This document shows, piece after piece, positions 7,709 through 15,863 of a stretch of DNA of 64,000 nucleotides; within the stretch, counting starts at the first letter, position 1; every line of letters starts with the position of its first letter. The notes under the pieces are model-generated. The model had not been told where the DNA came from. It searched no databases and worked only from the letters and a program-made list of their open reading frames with translations. Origin of the DNA: [Zimmermannella] faecalis ATCC 13722 (lineage in GTDB: Bacteria; Actinomycetota; Actinomycetes; Actinomycetales; Microbacteriaceae); the NCBI RefSeq assembly GCF_000381765.1, contig NZ_KB907083.1, positions 1 to 64,000 of the forward strand, read 5' to 3'. The translations under genes were made by a program, and so were the position numbers.

Positions 7709-9183
7709 TACGGGATCGCCTGCCAGTACTGGTTGAACTCCCACTCGGTGACGGCACCGCAGTAGCGAGCCCACTCATCCGATTTCATGTCGACGTAGAT
7801 GCGGCGAAGGTCGTCGGGCAGGTTGTTCTGCACCCACTCGTCTTCGCGGAACGCCTCGATGGCCTCGCCGAGGCTCATCGGCAGTGCGACGCCGCCGCTG
7901 CCCGGCGCATCCGGCTCGATCTCGTGCCCGATGCCGTCGGCCATCGCCGACACGAGCAACGAGTGCGAGAGATACGGGTTCACCGCGGCGTCGGGCACGC
8001 GCACCTCGGCGCGGCCGTTCGCCGAGATACGCACCATCGAGGCCCGGTCGTCGAGGCCCCAGTCGGCACGGGCCGGCGCGAACTGGCCCGGATCCCAGAA
8101 CCGCTTGTACGAGTTCACGGTGCTCGCCATCACGAGCATCATCGCGGGTGCGTGCTTCAGCACGCCACCGATCGCCCACCGACCAAGCTGCGACATGTGC
8201 AGCTCGGTGACGCCGGGCGTAATGAACGTGTTCTCGCCGTCGTCGTCCCAGAGCGAGAGGTTGTGGTGGCAGCCATTGCCCATCGAGCCGAGGTACGGCT
8301 TCGGCATGAATGAGGCCTCAACCCCGAACTCGCGCGCAACCTGCGAGCAGATCTGGCGGTAGGTGACGAGCCGGTCGGCCGTGCGCTCGATGTCGTCGAA
8401 CATCCAGTTGAGCTCGATCTGCCCCTGGTCTTCGTAGTCGCCCTCGATCATGTCGAAGCCGAGCGCCGTCGCGTACTCCTCGAGCCGCTTGTAGATCGGA
8501 CGCATGACCTCGAGGTTCTCGACCTGATACGCGGGGCTGTGACCGGGAATGAGCGTCGGTGCGATCGACTCGCCCTTCCACGTCATCTCGGGCTCGGTGC
8601 CCGACTTCATCGTGAGACCGAAGACGTCCTTGAGCAGCTGGTGCGTGCGGCGCATGTGCGCGCGCGAGTCGACGGCGAGCGGCCGGCCGCCGACGCCGGG
8701 AAGGTGCTCGGGCTCGTAGGCAGTGCAGAAGATGCGCCCCACCTCTCCGTCCCACGGCAGCTGCTGGAACGACTCGGGCTCGGGCAGCCCGACGAACTCC
8801 TTCGCCTCGACGCCGCCGCCGATGAGGTTACCGAAGATGTCCGACTGCAGGTCGCTCAGGGCCGTGCGGTGAAACGCGATGCCCTTCTCGAGGTTACGCA
8901 CGACGTGCTTCGCCGGCACCATCTTCGCGACGGTGCGCGAGCCGAGCGTCGGCAGCATGTAATAGAGGTACTGCGCGCCGGACCGTTCGATGCGCTCGGT
9001 GAGTTCGGCGACCGTGTCGTCGTCGAGGTTCGCCTCCTGGTGCGCGGCGAACGCGCCGTTGTCGCCGAGGGCCGCCTCGACACTCTCGCGGTAGTAGTCG
9101 CCAAGATTGCGGCCGAGCGTGGTCGCGGCGGTCTGCAGCTTTTCAACGTGCGGCTCCGCCGCCGTCATCGTTTCGTTCGTCAT
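7708..9183 (-). CDS. Glutamine-synthetase-family ligase (probable gamma-glutamylamide synthetase)
   Basis: This 491-residue protein has the full glutamine synthetase active-site set: IEGDYEDQGQIELN (metal and glutamate ligands), NGCHHNLSLW (catalytic-loop His), VNSYKRF.DPGQFAPARADWG (ATP region) and EVRVPDAAVNPYL. The C-terminus WEFNQYW resembles GlnT/PuuA-type proteins. I see no GlnA-type adenylylation context. Its place between a P450 and two gamma-glutamyl hydrolases argues for ligating glutamate to an exogenous amine, as in the PuuA, IpuC and aniline (AtdA1) systems, rather than housekeeping nitrogen assimilation. The start is ATG 9183; extension to 9324 would overlap the P450 gene. Confidence 0.88.
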   Translation of the reverse strand: MTNETMTAAEPHVEKLQTAATTLGRNLGDYYRESVEAALGDNGAFAAHQEANLDDDTVAELTERIERSGAQYLYYMLPTLGSRTVAKMVPAKHVVRNLEKGIAFHRTALSDLQSDIFGNLIGGGVEAKEFVGLPEPESFQQLPWDGEVGRIFCTAYEPEHLPGVGGRPLAVDSRAHMRRTHQLLKDVFGLTMKSGTEPEMTWKGESIAPTLIPGHSPAYQVENLEVMRPIYKRLEEYATALGFDMIEGDYEDQGQIELNWMFDDIERTADRLVTYRQICSQVAREFGVEASFMPKPYLGSMGNGCHHNLSLWDDDGENTFITPGVTELHMSQLGRWAIGGVLKHAPAMMLVMASTVNSYKRFWDPGQFAPARADWGLDDRASMVRISANGRAEVRVPDAAVNPYLSHSLLVSAMADGIGHEIEPDAPGSGGVALPMSLGEAIEAFREDEWVQNNLPDDLRRIYVDMKSDEWARYCGAVTEWEFNQYWQAIP

Positions 9184-9214
9184 AACCAATTCACTTTCTT
9201 GGGTTTCCGGGCGC

Positions 9215-10423
9215 CTATGCCCGGGCGTCAAAGACAATGGGGAACCGCACGGGGCCGGTGTTGCCCGAGTCGGGCAACCACTCGTCGCCACCCGCGGCGG
9301 TGATATTCGTGAGTCGTGCCGCAAGCACGGGGAGCGCGCAGCTCATGTCGGCGCGGGCGATGTAGTGCCCGAGGCAGTGGTGCATGCCGCCGCCGAACGT
9401 GAAGTGCGGCTTGCGCCCCTCGGCGGTGATGTCGACCTCGGGGTCGGGATACGCGACCGGGTCGGTGCCCGAGGCGGCGGTAAACAGGTGCACGGTCGTT
9501 CCCGCCGTGAACGTCACGCCCTCGTACTCGAAGTCCTCGATCGCCTCGCGAGTCACCCACCGGGTCGTCGGGTTGACGCGCAGCACCTCTTCGAGCGCGG
9601 CGGATGCGAGGCTCGGGTCGGCCGCGAGCAGCTCCCACTGCTCAGGGTTGCGAATGAACGTCTGCAGCGCGAGGCCGAGCTGGTTGCGCGTCGTGTCCAT
9701 CCCGCCGAAGAGCATGAGCACGAGCGCGTTGCGCAGCTCTTCGCCCGAGAGCTTGTCGCCGTCGTCGCTGAACTGCACGAGCCGCGACACCACGTCCTGC
9801 CCGGGGTTCGCCTTGCGGTCTTCGATGAGTTCTTCGACGAACTCGTAGAGCTCGTGCACCGCCTCGTCGATCGCCTCGATGTCCTCCTTGATGCTCACGC
9901 TGAGGGCATAGCCGACGGTGTTCGCGCGGCTCGCGATGAACTGCCAATGCTTGTGGTCGAGCCCCATCATGATGCAGAGCGCGCGCGTCGCGAACGGCTC
10001 GGCGAAGTCCGCGACGAACTCGCACTCGCCCCTGTCGGCGATCGCGGCGACGAGTTCTTCGGCGAGCGCCGTGAACTCCGGCTCAAGGCGCCGCGCCATC
10101 GAGGGAGAGAACGCGGGGTTGAGGAGGCGGCGGATGCGGTGATGCTCGTCGCCCTCGAGCACGAGGAGGTTCTTGCTCCACCACTCGTAGAAGATGCCGC
10201 TGTGCACTCCGTTGTGTTCGGGCCAGCGTGCCGAGCCCTGGGAGAGCTTCGGATGCTTCAGCAGGTCGGCCACCTGCTGGTGGCGCAGCACGGCGTAGCC
10301 GTAGTTGGTCTTGGCCAGCCACGACCGCTCGCGGGCGTCGCGAACCTCTTCCGACTGCATGGCGAAGCCGGGGTCGGAAATGTCGAAATATGGCAGGTCG
10401 GCGAGGGTGTCGATACCGCTCAT
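9215..10423 (-). CDS. Cytochrome P450
   Basis: A soluble bacterial P450 of 402 residues. The heme-thiolate loop FTFGGGMHHCLGHY places the axial ligand at Cys350. The I-helix oxygen-activation motif GGMDTT is at 240-245, and the K-helix ExxR pair is Glu279/Arg282. EGDEHHRIRRLLNPAFS is the C-helix region. ATG 10423 has a good ribosome site (AAGAAGGGA). It is the first gene of the minus-strand operon and is divergent from a reductase and a flavodoxin that probably supply its electrons. The genetic context (GntR regulator and glutamine-synthetase-like gene) recalls the mycobacterial piperidine/pyrrolidine/morpholine P450 loci; the substrate is inference. Confidence 0.95.
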   Translation of the reverse strand: MSGIDTLADLPYFDISDPGFAMQSEEVRDARERSWLAKTNYGYAVLRHQQVADLLKHPKLSQGSARWPEHNGVHSGIFYEWWSKNLLVLEGDEHHRIRRLLNPAFSPSMARRLEPEFTALAEELVAAIADRGECEFVADFAEPFATRALCIMMGLDHKHWQFIASRANTVGYALSVSIKEDIEAIDEAVHELYEFVEELIEDRKANPGQDVVSRLVQFSDDGDKLSGEELRNALVLMLFGGMDTTRNQLGLALQTFIRNPEQWELLAADPSLASAALEEVLRVNPTTRWVTREAIEDFEYEGVTFTAGTTVHLFTAASGTDPVAYPDPEVDITAEGRKPHFTFGGGMHHCLGHYIARADMSCALPVLAARLTNITAAGGDEWLPDSGNTGPVRFPIVFDARA

Positions 10424-10459
10424 CGTGTCCCTTCTTTCCAATCATCGTTGATCTCGAGG

Positions 10460-10488
10460 GCACCAAGGGATTAAACCTTCATTGGTGC
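10460..10488. promoter_or_regulatory. Inverted repeat in the divergent P450/reductase promoter region
   Basis: GCACCAA (10460-10466) and TTGGTGC (10482-10488) form a perfect 7-bp inverted repeat with a 15-bp AT-rich centre, 37 bp upstream of the P450 start and about 155 bp upstream of the reductase start. It is a plausible operator for the GntR regulator at 12419, but it is unlike the palindrome in front of that gene. The rest of 10424-10644 is non-coding and contains the two divergent promoters, which I could not assign clearly. Confidence 0.4.
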
Positions 10489-10644
10489 ATGAATAGAATC
10501 ACACGTCAGCGCCGGGCGCAAGCGGGGACAGCTTCGAGTCGCACCGCAGAAACTCACCGCAGTCTCGAACTCGGCTTGCCGCCGCGCCGATCGTGCGTAA
10601 TGATTGACAAACAGATTTTTACGAAGCGACAAAGGAGACGCAGC

Positions 10645-11934
10645 GTGAACGGATCTGCCCCCGAACACATCGCCATCGTCGGCAGCGGCCCGAGCGGCTG
10701 CTTCACGGCGCAGGCGCTCCACCGTGCCTGGCCCGACGCCGAGATCACGGTGTTCGACCGGCTCGCCACGCCGTTCGGCCTGATCCGTTACGGGGTCGCC
10801 GCCGATCACCAGCACACGAAGGTGATCACGCGCCAGTTCGAGCGGCTGTTTGCCGACGACGCCGTGCGCTTCGCCGGCAACGTCGAGGTCGGCACCGACA
10901 TCGGGCTCGACCAGCTGCGCCGCAACTACGACGTCGTCGTGCTCGCCTCCGGCCGCTGGCGCGATCGCCCGCTCACGATCCCCGGCGCGAAACTTGCGGG
11001 GGTCATCCCCTCGGGCGACGTCGTCAACGCCCTCAACGCGGTGCCCCGCCCGGCGCTCCCGATGCCCGAGATCGGTCGCCGCGTCGTCGTGATTGGAGCG
11101 GGCAACGTCGCGCTCGACATGGTGCGGTTCCTCATCAAGACGGCCGATGACTACGCCGGCAGCGACGTCTCGAGCGACGCCCTCGCGCAGTACCTTGCCG
11201 CGCCCGCGACCAGCGTCACGGTGCTGAGCCGCTCCCCCATCGCCGCCGCGAAGTCCGATGTCGCGATGGTGAAGGAGCTCGGCAAGATTCCCGGCGTCGC
11301 GTTCTCGTACGCGAACACGAGCCCCGCGAGCGACGACAACACGCTCGGGCGGAAGCGCGAGGCCGCCTTCGCCGAACTCGCCGCGCTCGACGTACCCGAC
11401 CCGCGCATCCGCGTGCACTTCGTCTTCGGAGCCGAGCCGGGGAGCATCCGCGGTGACGAGCGCGTCGAATCGGTGCGGCTGCAGGCCGCGCCCGCCGGTG
11501 AGGCGAGCACGATCGAGGCCGACACCGTCATCAGCGCGATCGGCTTCGACGTGAACGCGCCCGGCCACTGGCACTACGCGCAGCACCTCGACTTCACGCC
11601 GAGCGAGGCCACCGGCCGCATCGAGCCAGGCCTCTACCGCGTCGGCTGGTTGAAGCGAGGCCCGCACGGCGCGATTCCCGCGAATCGCGCCGACGCGAAC
11701 GAGGTCGCGAAGGAGCTTCTCGAGCACGCCCGCACCGGCGAGCTCGAGGTCACCGGCGACAAGCCCGGCTACGAGGGGCTGCCCGAGGCCGCCCGTGCCG
11801 CCGCGGTGAGCTTCGCCGACTGGCAACACATCGACCGCGCCGAAGTCGCCGCGGCAGCCCCCGAGCGCATCCGCGCGAAGATCACCGACCACGAAACGAT
11901 GCTCGCGACCGCACGCGGCGCGGCAGCAAAGTGA
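10645..11934 (+). CDS. FAD-dependent ferredoxin/flavodoxin-NADP reductase (FprA/adrenodoxin-reductase type)
   Basis: The 429-residue protein begins with the FAD dinucleotide fold (IAIVGSGPSGCFTAQAL) and carries the family signature FGLIRYGVAADHQ. It then has an NADP-binding fold (VVVIGAGNVALDMVRFL) near residue 150 and a C-terminal FAD contact region (YRVGWLKRGPHGAIPANRADA). GTG 10645 follows a strong AAAGGAGA site, so longer upstream reading is excluded. It is followed by flavodoxin, so it probably passes NADPH electrons to that flavodoxin and on to the divergent P450. Confidence 0.93.
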   Translation: MNGSAPEHIAIVGSGPSGCFTAQALHRAWPDAEITVFDRLATPFGLIRYGVAADHQHTKVITRQFERLFADDAVRFAGNVEVGTDIGLDQLRRNYDVVVLASGRWRDRPLTIPGAKLAGVIPSGDVVNALNAVPRPALPMPEIGRRVVVIGAGNVALDMVRFLIKTADDYAGSDVSSDALAQYLAAPATSVTVLSRSPIAAAKSDVAMVKELGKIPGVAFSYANTSPASDDNTLGRKREAAFAELAALDVPDPRIRVHFVFGAEPGSIRGDERVESVRLQAAPAGEASTIEADTVISAIGFDVNAPGHWHYAQHLDFTPSEATGRIEPGLYRVGWLKRGPHGAIPANRADANEVAKELLEHARTGELEVTGDKPGYEGLPEAARAAAVSFADWQHIDRAEVAAAAPERIRAKITDHETMLATARGAAAK

Positions 11935-11942
11935 GGAAACGA

Positions 11943-12398
11943 ATGAACATCACCGTGCTCTACGGCACTGAATCCGGCAACTCCGAGCTCATTGCGCAGG
12001 ACCTCACCGACAAGCTCACGAGCGACGGCGAGACCGCGACGGTGAGCGACCTCCAGGACTTCGACCCGGCCGATATCGCGGCCGACAACTTCTACATCAT
12101 CGTCTGCTCGACCCACGGCGAGGGCGACCTGCCGAACACCGCGCAGCCGTTCTTCGAGAAGTTCGCTGAGTTCGAGGGCGACCTTACGGGCGTGCACTAC
12201 GCGATGTTCGGACTCGGCGACACGTTCTACGAAGAGACGTACAGCCAGGGTAGCGAGCACATCGACCGCCGCTTCGCCGAACTCGGTGCGACCCGGGTCG
12301 GCGAGTACGGCCGCCACGACGCCTCATCGTGGGACCTCCCGAGCGACGTCGCCCTCGAGTGGCTCCCCGGCGTGCTCGAAGCCGCGGGAGGCAAGTGA
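11943..12398 (+). CDS. Flavodoxin (MioC/cindoxin-like)
   Basis: This is a 151-residue single flavodoxin domain. The FMN phosphate loop YGTESGNSE is at residues 7-15, CSTHGEGDLP forms the second loop, and FGLGDTFYEETYSQG is the third isoalloxazine loop. ATG 11943 sits behind GAGGAAA, and the gene starts 8 bp after the reductase stop. With a P450 divergently encoded, the most economical role is a P450 redox partner analogous to cindoxin of the P450cin system, replacing a ferredoxin. Its stop codon lies inside the palindrome that precedes the GntR gene. Confidence 0.92.
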   Translation: MNITVLYGTESGNSELIAQDLTDKLTSDGETATVSDLQDFDPADIAADNFYIIVCSTHGEGDLPNTAQPFFEKFAEFEGDLTGVHYAMFGLGDTFYEETYSQGSEHIDRRFAELGATRVGEYGRHDASSWDLPSDVALEWLPGVLEAAGGK

Positions 12399-12418
12399 GT
12401 TCCTAGACTGAACTCACT
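12394..12418. promoter_or_regulatory. Perfect 9-bp palindrome directly in front of the GntR start codon
   Basis: AGTGAGTTC (12394-12402) and GAACTCACT (12410-12418) flank a 7-bp centre. The right arm ends at the base before ATG 12419, and the left arm contains the flavodoxin stop codon. No ribosome site is visible, so the gene may have its own leaderless transcript. It is a good candidate autoregulatory operator for the GntR-family protein. Confidence 0.6.
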
Positions 12419-13180
12419 ATGAGCACCGCGTCTTCGTTCAGCCCGATCCGGCCAAAGCTGCCGGCCTCGTTGACGAGCGGCGACGACCTCGCCGACAACA
12501 TCACCGCCGCGATCTCGCTCGGCTCGATCGCCGTCGGCGAGCGCCTCCCCTCCGAGATCGAGCTCGCCGCCGAGTTCGGCGTCGCGGTCGCGACGCTCCG
12601 CAAGAGCCTCGCGATCCTGCGTGAGCAGGAGATCGTCGAGACCCGGCGCGGCCGCGACGGCGGCACGTTCGTCACGCGCATCCCCTTCCCGACGGTCGCC
12701 CAGGTGCGAGAGTTCCTCGGCTCGACGAGCATCATCGAGCTGCGCGACTACAGCGACGAGCACTGCGCCGTCGCTGGCGGCATCGCGCAGCTCGTGTGCC
12801 AGCGCGCCCTCGAACAAGACCTCGTCGACCTCACCGAACAGGCGAGCCGCTACCCCGACAGCGACGACCTCACGGCGCAGGTCAGCTGGGACAACCGCTT
12901 CTACGTGCAGCTCGGTGCGGAGTCGCAATCGCAGCGCCTCATGCGCAGCCAGATGCGGCTGCAGAGCGAAATCAGCACGCTGAAGTGGTCGCCCGCCGCC
13001 GCCGCAACCTCGGCCGAGCAGGCGCGCTACGACCGCATCGAAATCGTCGACGCGATCCGCTCGCGCAACCCCGAGCGCGCCGAGGCGACCATCAGCAACC
13101 ACATCCGCCAGACGACGTACCGCATCATCGACGTCAAGCTCACCCTCGACCGCATTCCCGAAAGGAGCGTCGACGCATGA
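12419..13180 (+). CDS. GntR-family (FadR-like) transcriptional regulator
   Basis: This 253-residue protein has an N-terminal GntR winged helix (about 20-90): GSIAVGERLPSEIELAAEFG, then VAVATLRKSLAILREQEIVE and the wing TRRGRDGGTFV. An all-helical effector domain (about 100-240) resembles FCD proteins. However, the usual Asp/His metal set is not obvious, and it reads HCAVAGGIAQL and NRFYVQLGAESQSQRL. It overlaps the Cache gene (ATGA). It probably controls the P450-flavodoxin-glutamylation operons, as PipR does for the mycobacterial cyclic-amine P450; that parallel is inferred from gene content. Confidence 0.9.
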   Translation: MSTASSFSPIRPKLPASLTSGDDLADNITAAISLGSIAVGERLPSEIELAAEFGVAVATLRKSLAILREQEIVETRRGRDGGTFVTRIPFPTVAQVREFLGSTSIIELRDYSDEHCAVAGGIAQLVCQRALEQDLVDLTEQASRYPDSDDLTAQVSWDNRFYVQLGAESQSQRLMRSQMRLQSEISTLKWSPAAAATSAEQARYDRIEIVDAIRSRNPERAEATISNHIRQTTYRIIDVKLTLDRIPERSVDA

Positions 13181-13884
13181 CCGGCGACACCCTCACCGCG
13201 GCGATCTCCGAGATCTCCGGCTGGTTCGAGCACTACTTCCGCGACATCGAGCAGCTCCGCGACGACCTCGGCGAGGCCGTCGCGAGCGCCTTCGGCAGGG
13301 ACGGCCTCGTCACGATTCAGCCCGACGAGAGCGAGCGGGTGCGCGAGATCGCGGTCGACTTCCTCCGCGCGCATCCGCGCAGCGACGGCGCCGGCATCAT
13401 TTTTGAGCTCGCACAGCTCGACCCCGAGCGCGCACGCCTCGAGTGGTGGCTGCGCGACGGCGACGACTTTCAGCGCAACGAGTTCATTCTCAACCCCGCC
13501 TCCGAGCGCTTCTATGACTACGAGAAGCTCGATTGGTTTCGCGGCGGGTTTCACAGCCAAACCCGCACGATCGCGGGCCCGTACATCGACCACCTCGGCG
13601 TCGACTACTACATCAGCACACTGACGGTCCCGGCGTATGTCGGCGACCGGCTCGTCGGGGTCGTCGGCACCGACGTGCGCATGGACGATCTCGAGCGCGT
13701 ACTGATGCCGATGCTCACGCCGCTCCCCCGCGGCGCCGCGGTGCTGAGCCGCCACGACCAGGTGCTCGTCGGCAGCTCGGGCGAGTTCAGCACGGGCGTG
13801 CGCGTCGCGGCGGTGCCGCCCGGATACGCGCGCGTGCCGATCCCGACGCCGGGGCTCGACCTGCGGCTGCTCTACCGCGAGTAG
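13177..13884 (+). CDS. Soluble Cache-domain protein
   Basis: This 235-residue protein resembles the membrane-distal sensor half of dCache domains: FILNPASERFYDYEKLDWFRG, GPYIDHLGVDYYISTLTVP and GVVGTDVRMDDLERVLMP. It has no signal peptide or transmembrane helix, which is unusual because Cache domains are normally extracytoplasmic. The start overlaps the GntR stop and is preceded by AAAGGAG. Co-translation with a one-component regulator suggests a cytosolic ligand-binding partner or co-sensor. A role as an enzyme cannot be excluded. Confidence 0.82.
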   Translation: MTGDTLTAAISEISGWFEHYFRDIEQLRDDLGEAVASAFGRDGLVTIQPDESERVREIAVDFLRAHPRSDGAGIIFELAQLDPERARLEWWLRDGDDFQRNEFILNPASERFYDYEKLDWFRGGFHSQTRTIAGPYIDHLGVDYYISTLTVPAYVGDRLVGVVGTDVRMDDLERVLMPMLTPLPRGAAVLSRHDQVLVGSSGEFSTGVRVAAVPPGYARVPIPTPGLDLRLLYRE

Positions 13885-13907
13885 CGGCAGGGCAGCCGCA
13901 GCGTCGG

Positions 13908-15491
13908 CTATCGCTCGTCGCTGTCGGGCCCGCGGTCGGGGTACACGTGCGGCTTCTTGCCGCTGAGGCGCATCGCGAGGTCGACCGTCTCCTCCGACTG
14001 CGAGATCGGGTCGGCGTAGCGAAGGTCGACGACCCCGGTACCAGCGAGTTCCGCCGGCGCATTGAGGTGCGGCCGCGCAGTGAAGAGGTAGATCACGCCG
14101 ACCACGACGACGATCGTGCCGATGATCAGCACCATCCACGACTGGAACCAGTTCACGTCGGGCACCGGCTGAATGAGGGTGTAGACCGCGAACGCCTGGT
14201 ACACGAGCGCGACGATCGACACGACCCAACCGAAGTTGCCCATCGAGAAGTCGCCCTTCGGCTTCCAGCCGCGAGCGCGGGCGCGGATCGACGCGATCAC
14301 GACGCTGCCGAAGGCGAGGTAGATGCCGAACGCGGCGAACGAGATGATCGCGATGAGCGCATCCGCACTGAGCAGCGAGATCACGACGACGATCGCGGGG
14401 AGGATGCCCGCACCGAGCAGCGCGAACGGTGGCACGGCGCGCTTGCGGTTGAACTTGCGCAGCTGCTTCGACAGGGGCAGCTGGTGGTCGCGGCCCATCG
14501 AGTACATGAGGCGCGATGCGGCGGCCTGCAGCGAGATCGTGCACGAGAGGAACGAGACGAGCACGATCACCATGACGACGCGGAAGCCCACGGGGCCGAA
14601 GGTGCTGAGGAAGATGTCGCTCACGGGGTCGGTCGCCGTGCCGTTGATGACGGCGGCGAAGTCGGGCACCGAGAGGATCAGACCGAGCGCGATAAACATC
14701 GAGGCGACGCCACCGACGTAGATCGTCATGCGCATGGCCTTCGGGATCACGCGGCCAGGGTTGCGCACCTCTTCGGCGACGTCACCGTTCGCCTCGAAGC
14801 CGTAGTAGAGGTAAATACCGAAGATCGCCGAGCCGATGAACGCGACGAAGAACGGCGTGCCCTGCTGGAGGTCTTCGGGGCGGAAGTCGGTGAAGAGCAC
14901 GCTGAGGTCGTGCTGGCGCGACGCGATGAGCAGCCACGCACCGATGAACACGGTCGCGACGATCTCGACCACGAAGCCAGCGAACGCGACGTTCGAGAGC
15001 AGCTTCGTGCCGCCGAAGTTCACGAGCGTCGCGAGCAAGATCAGCAGCAGCGCGAGCAGTACGTTCACCGTCGGATTCACCTCGATGCCGAGGAGCGCCC
15101 CGAGGAACGGACCCGCACCGTACGCGACCGAGGCGATCGTCGCGTTGATCGCGATCATGTAGATCCAGCCGGAGATCCATCCCCACTTCGCGCCCCACAG
15201 GCGCCGGTTCCAGGGGTAGATGCCGCCCGCGATCGGGTACTGCGAGACGACCTCACCGAACACGCACGCGACGAGCAGCTGCCCGAAGCCCGCGACGACG
15301 AGCATCCAGAAGGCCGGCGGGCCGGCAATCGCGAGGGATGCGGCGAAGGTCGTGTAGACGCCGACGACCGGCGAGAGGTAGGTGAAGCCGAGCGCGAGGT
15401 TCCCCCAGAACCCCATGTCGCGCTTGAACTCGCTATCGATTTCCAGCCCGCCCGATTCCTCGGCCGAGTGCTGCTGTGTTGAAGTCTCCAT
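13908..15491 (-). CDS. APC-family amino acid permease (second copy in the island)
   Basis: The 527-residue protein has about twelve to fourteen hydrophobic segments. Landmarks are GFTYLSPVVGVYTTFAASL in TM1, VSQYPIAGGIYPWNRRLWG after TM2, the YYGFEANGDVAEEVRNPGR loop and SCTISLQAAASRLMYSMGR. The last is typical of GABA/choline/amine-type APC transporters. It converges with the Cache gene across 23 bp and diverges from the CoA-transferase gene, so it may be co-induced with either module. It is only distantly similar to the permease at 4097. Confidence 0.92.
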   Translation of the reverse strand: METSTQQHSAEESGGLEIDSEFKRDMGFWGNLALGFTYLSPVVGVYTTFAASLAIAGPPAFWMLVVAGFGQLLVACVFGEVVSQYPIAGGIYPWNRRLWGAKWGWISGWIYMIAINATIASVAYGAGPFLGALLGIEVNPTVNVLLALLLILLATLVNFGGTKLLSNVAFAGFVVEIVATVFIGAWLLIASRQHDLSVLFTDFRPEDLQQGTPFFVAFIGSAIFGIYLYYGFEANGDVAEEVRNPGRVIPKAMRMTIYVGGVASMFIALGLILSVPDFAAVINGTATDPVSDIFLSTFGPVGFRVVMVIVLVSFLSCTISLQAAASRLMYSMGRDHQLPLSKQLRKFNRKRAVPPFALLGAGILPAIVVVISLLSADALIAIISFAAFGIYLAFGSVVIASIRARARGWKPKGDFSMGNFGWVVSIVALVYQAFAVYTLIQPVPDVNWFQSWMVLIIGTIVVVVGVIYLFTARPHLNAPAELAGTGVVDLRYADPISQSEETVDLAMRLSGKKPHVYPDRGPDSDER

Positions 15492-15863
15492 GTGTGGGCT
15501 CCGAACTTGTCAGGGCGGCCGAATCAGTTTGCGTCTAGATGTTTTCCCTCCGCGATGAGGGATTCGGACTGATTCGAGACCTGCCGTGGGATTCCATGCG
15601 ACCTCGGTGTCGAATGGCTGCGCTCATACTAGCAATTCCGAAGCTTTCGACAAGTTGGCGCGCGGGTGGCGCGTTCCGCGTGTGGACCCGTAGTTTGCGG
15701 CAGTTTCGGCGCTGGCAAGCCGCTTTTGGTTAATCAATACGATATCTTGCACGCTCAACAAACCTATATTTACGCAGTTCTTGAGGTGCGTTCAGCACGA
15801 ACACCACCAGCCACCTAAGCTGGGTGCGGATGCGCGCGATGCTGCGCGCCGGTTGGAGAGAAA
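15492..15863. promoter_or_regulatory. Divergent control region between permease and CoA-transferase
   Basis: This 372-bp non-coding stretch is distinctly more AT-rich than its surroundings, especially 15725-15785. It contains CGAATCAG at 15520-15527 paired with CTGATTCG at 15569-15576. A second GATTCG at 15561-15566 lies one helical turn from the copy at 15571-15576. A small CCCTC/GAGGG hairpin lies at about 15546-15561. These repeated half-sites could be operator sites. I could not identify clear -10/-35 boxes. Confidence 0.4.

Noticed and set aside
7708-9183. Housekeeping GlnA glutamine synthetase
   Set aside because: Gene context (P450, gamma-glutamyl hydrolases) fits a PuuA/GlnT-like role better; sequence alone cannot exclude GlnA activity.
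15539-15733. Small + strand ORF in the permease/CoA-transferase gap
   Set aside because: No ribosome site, no hydrophobic or domain pattern, and atypical codon use for the window.
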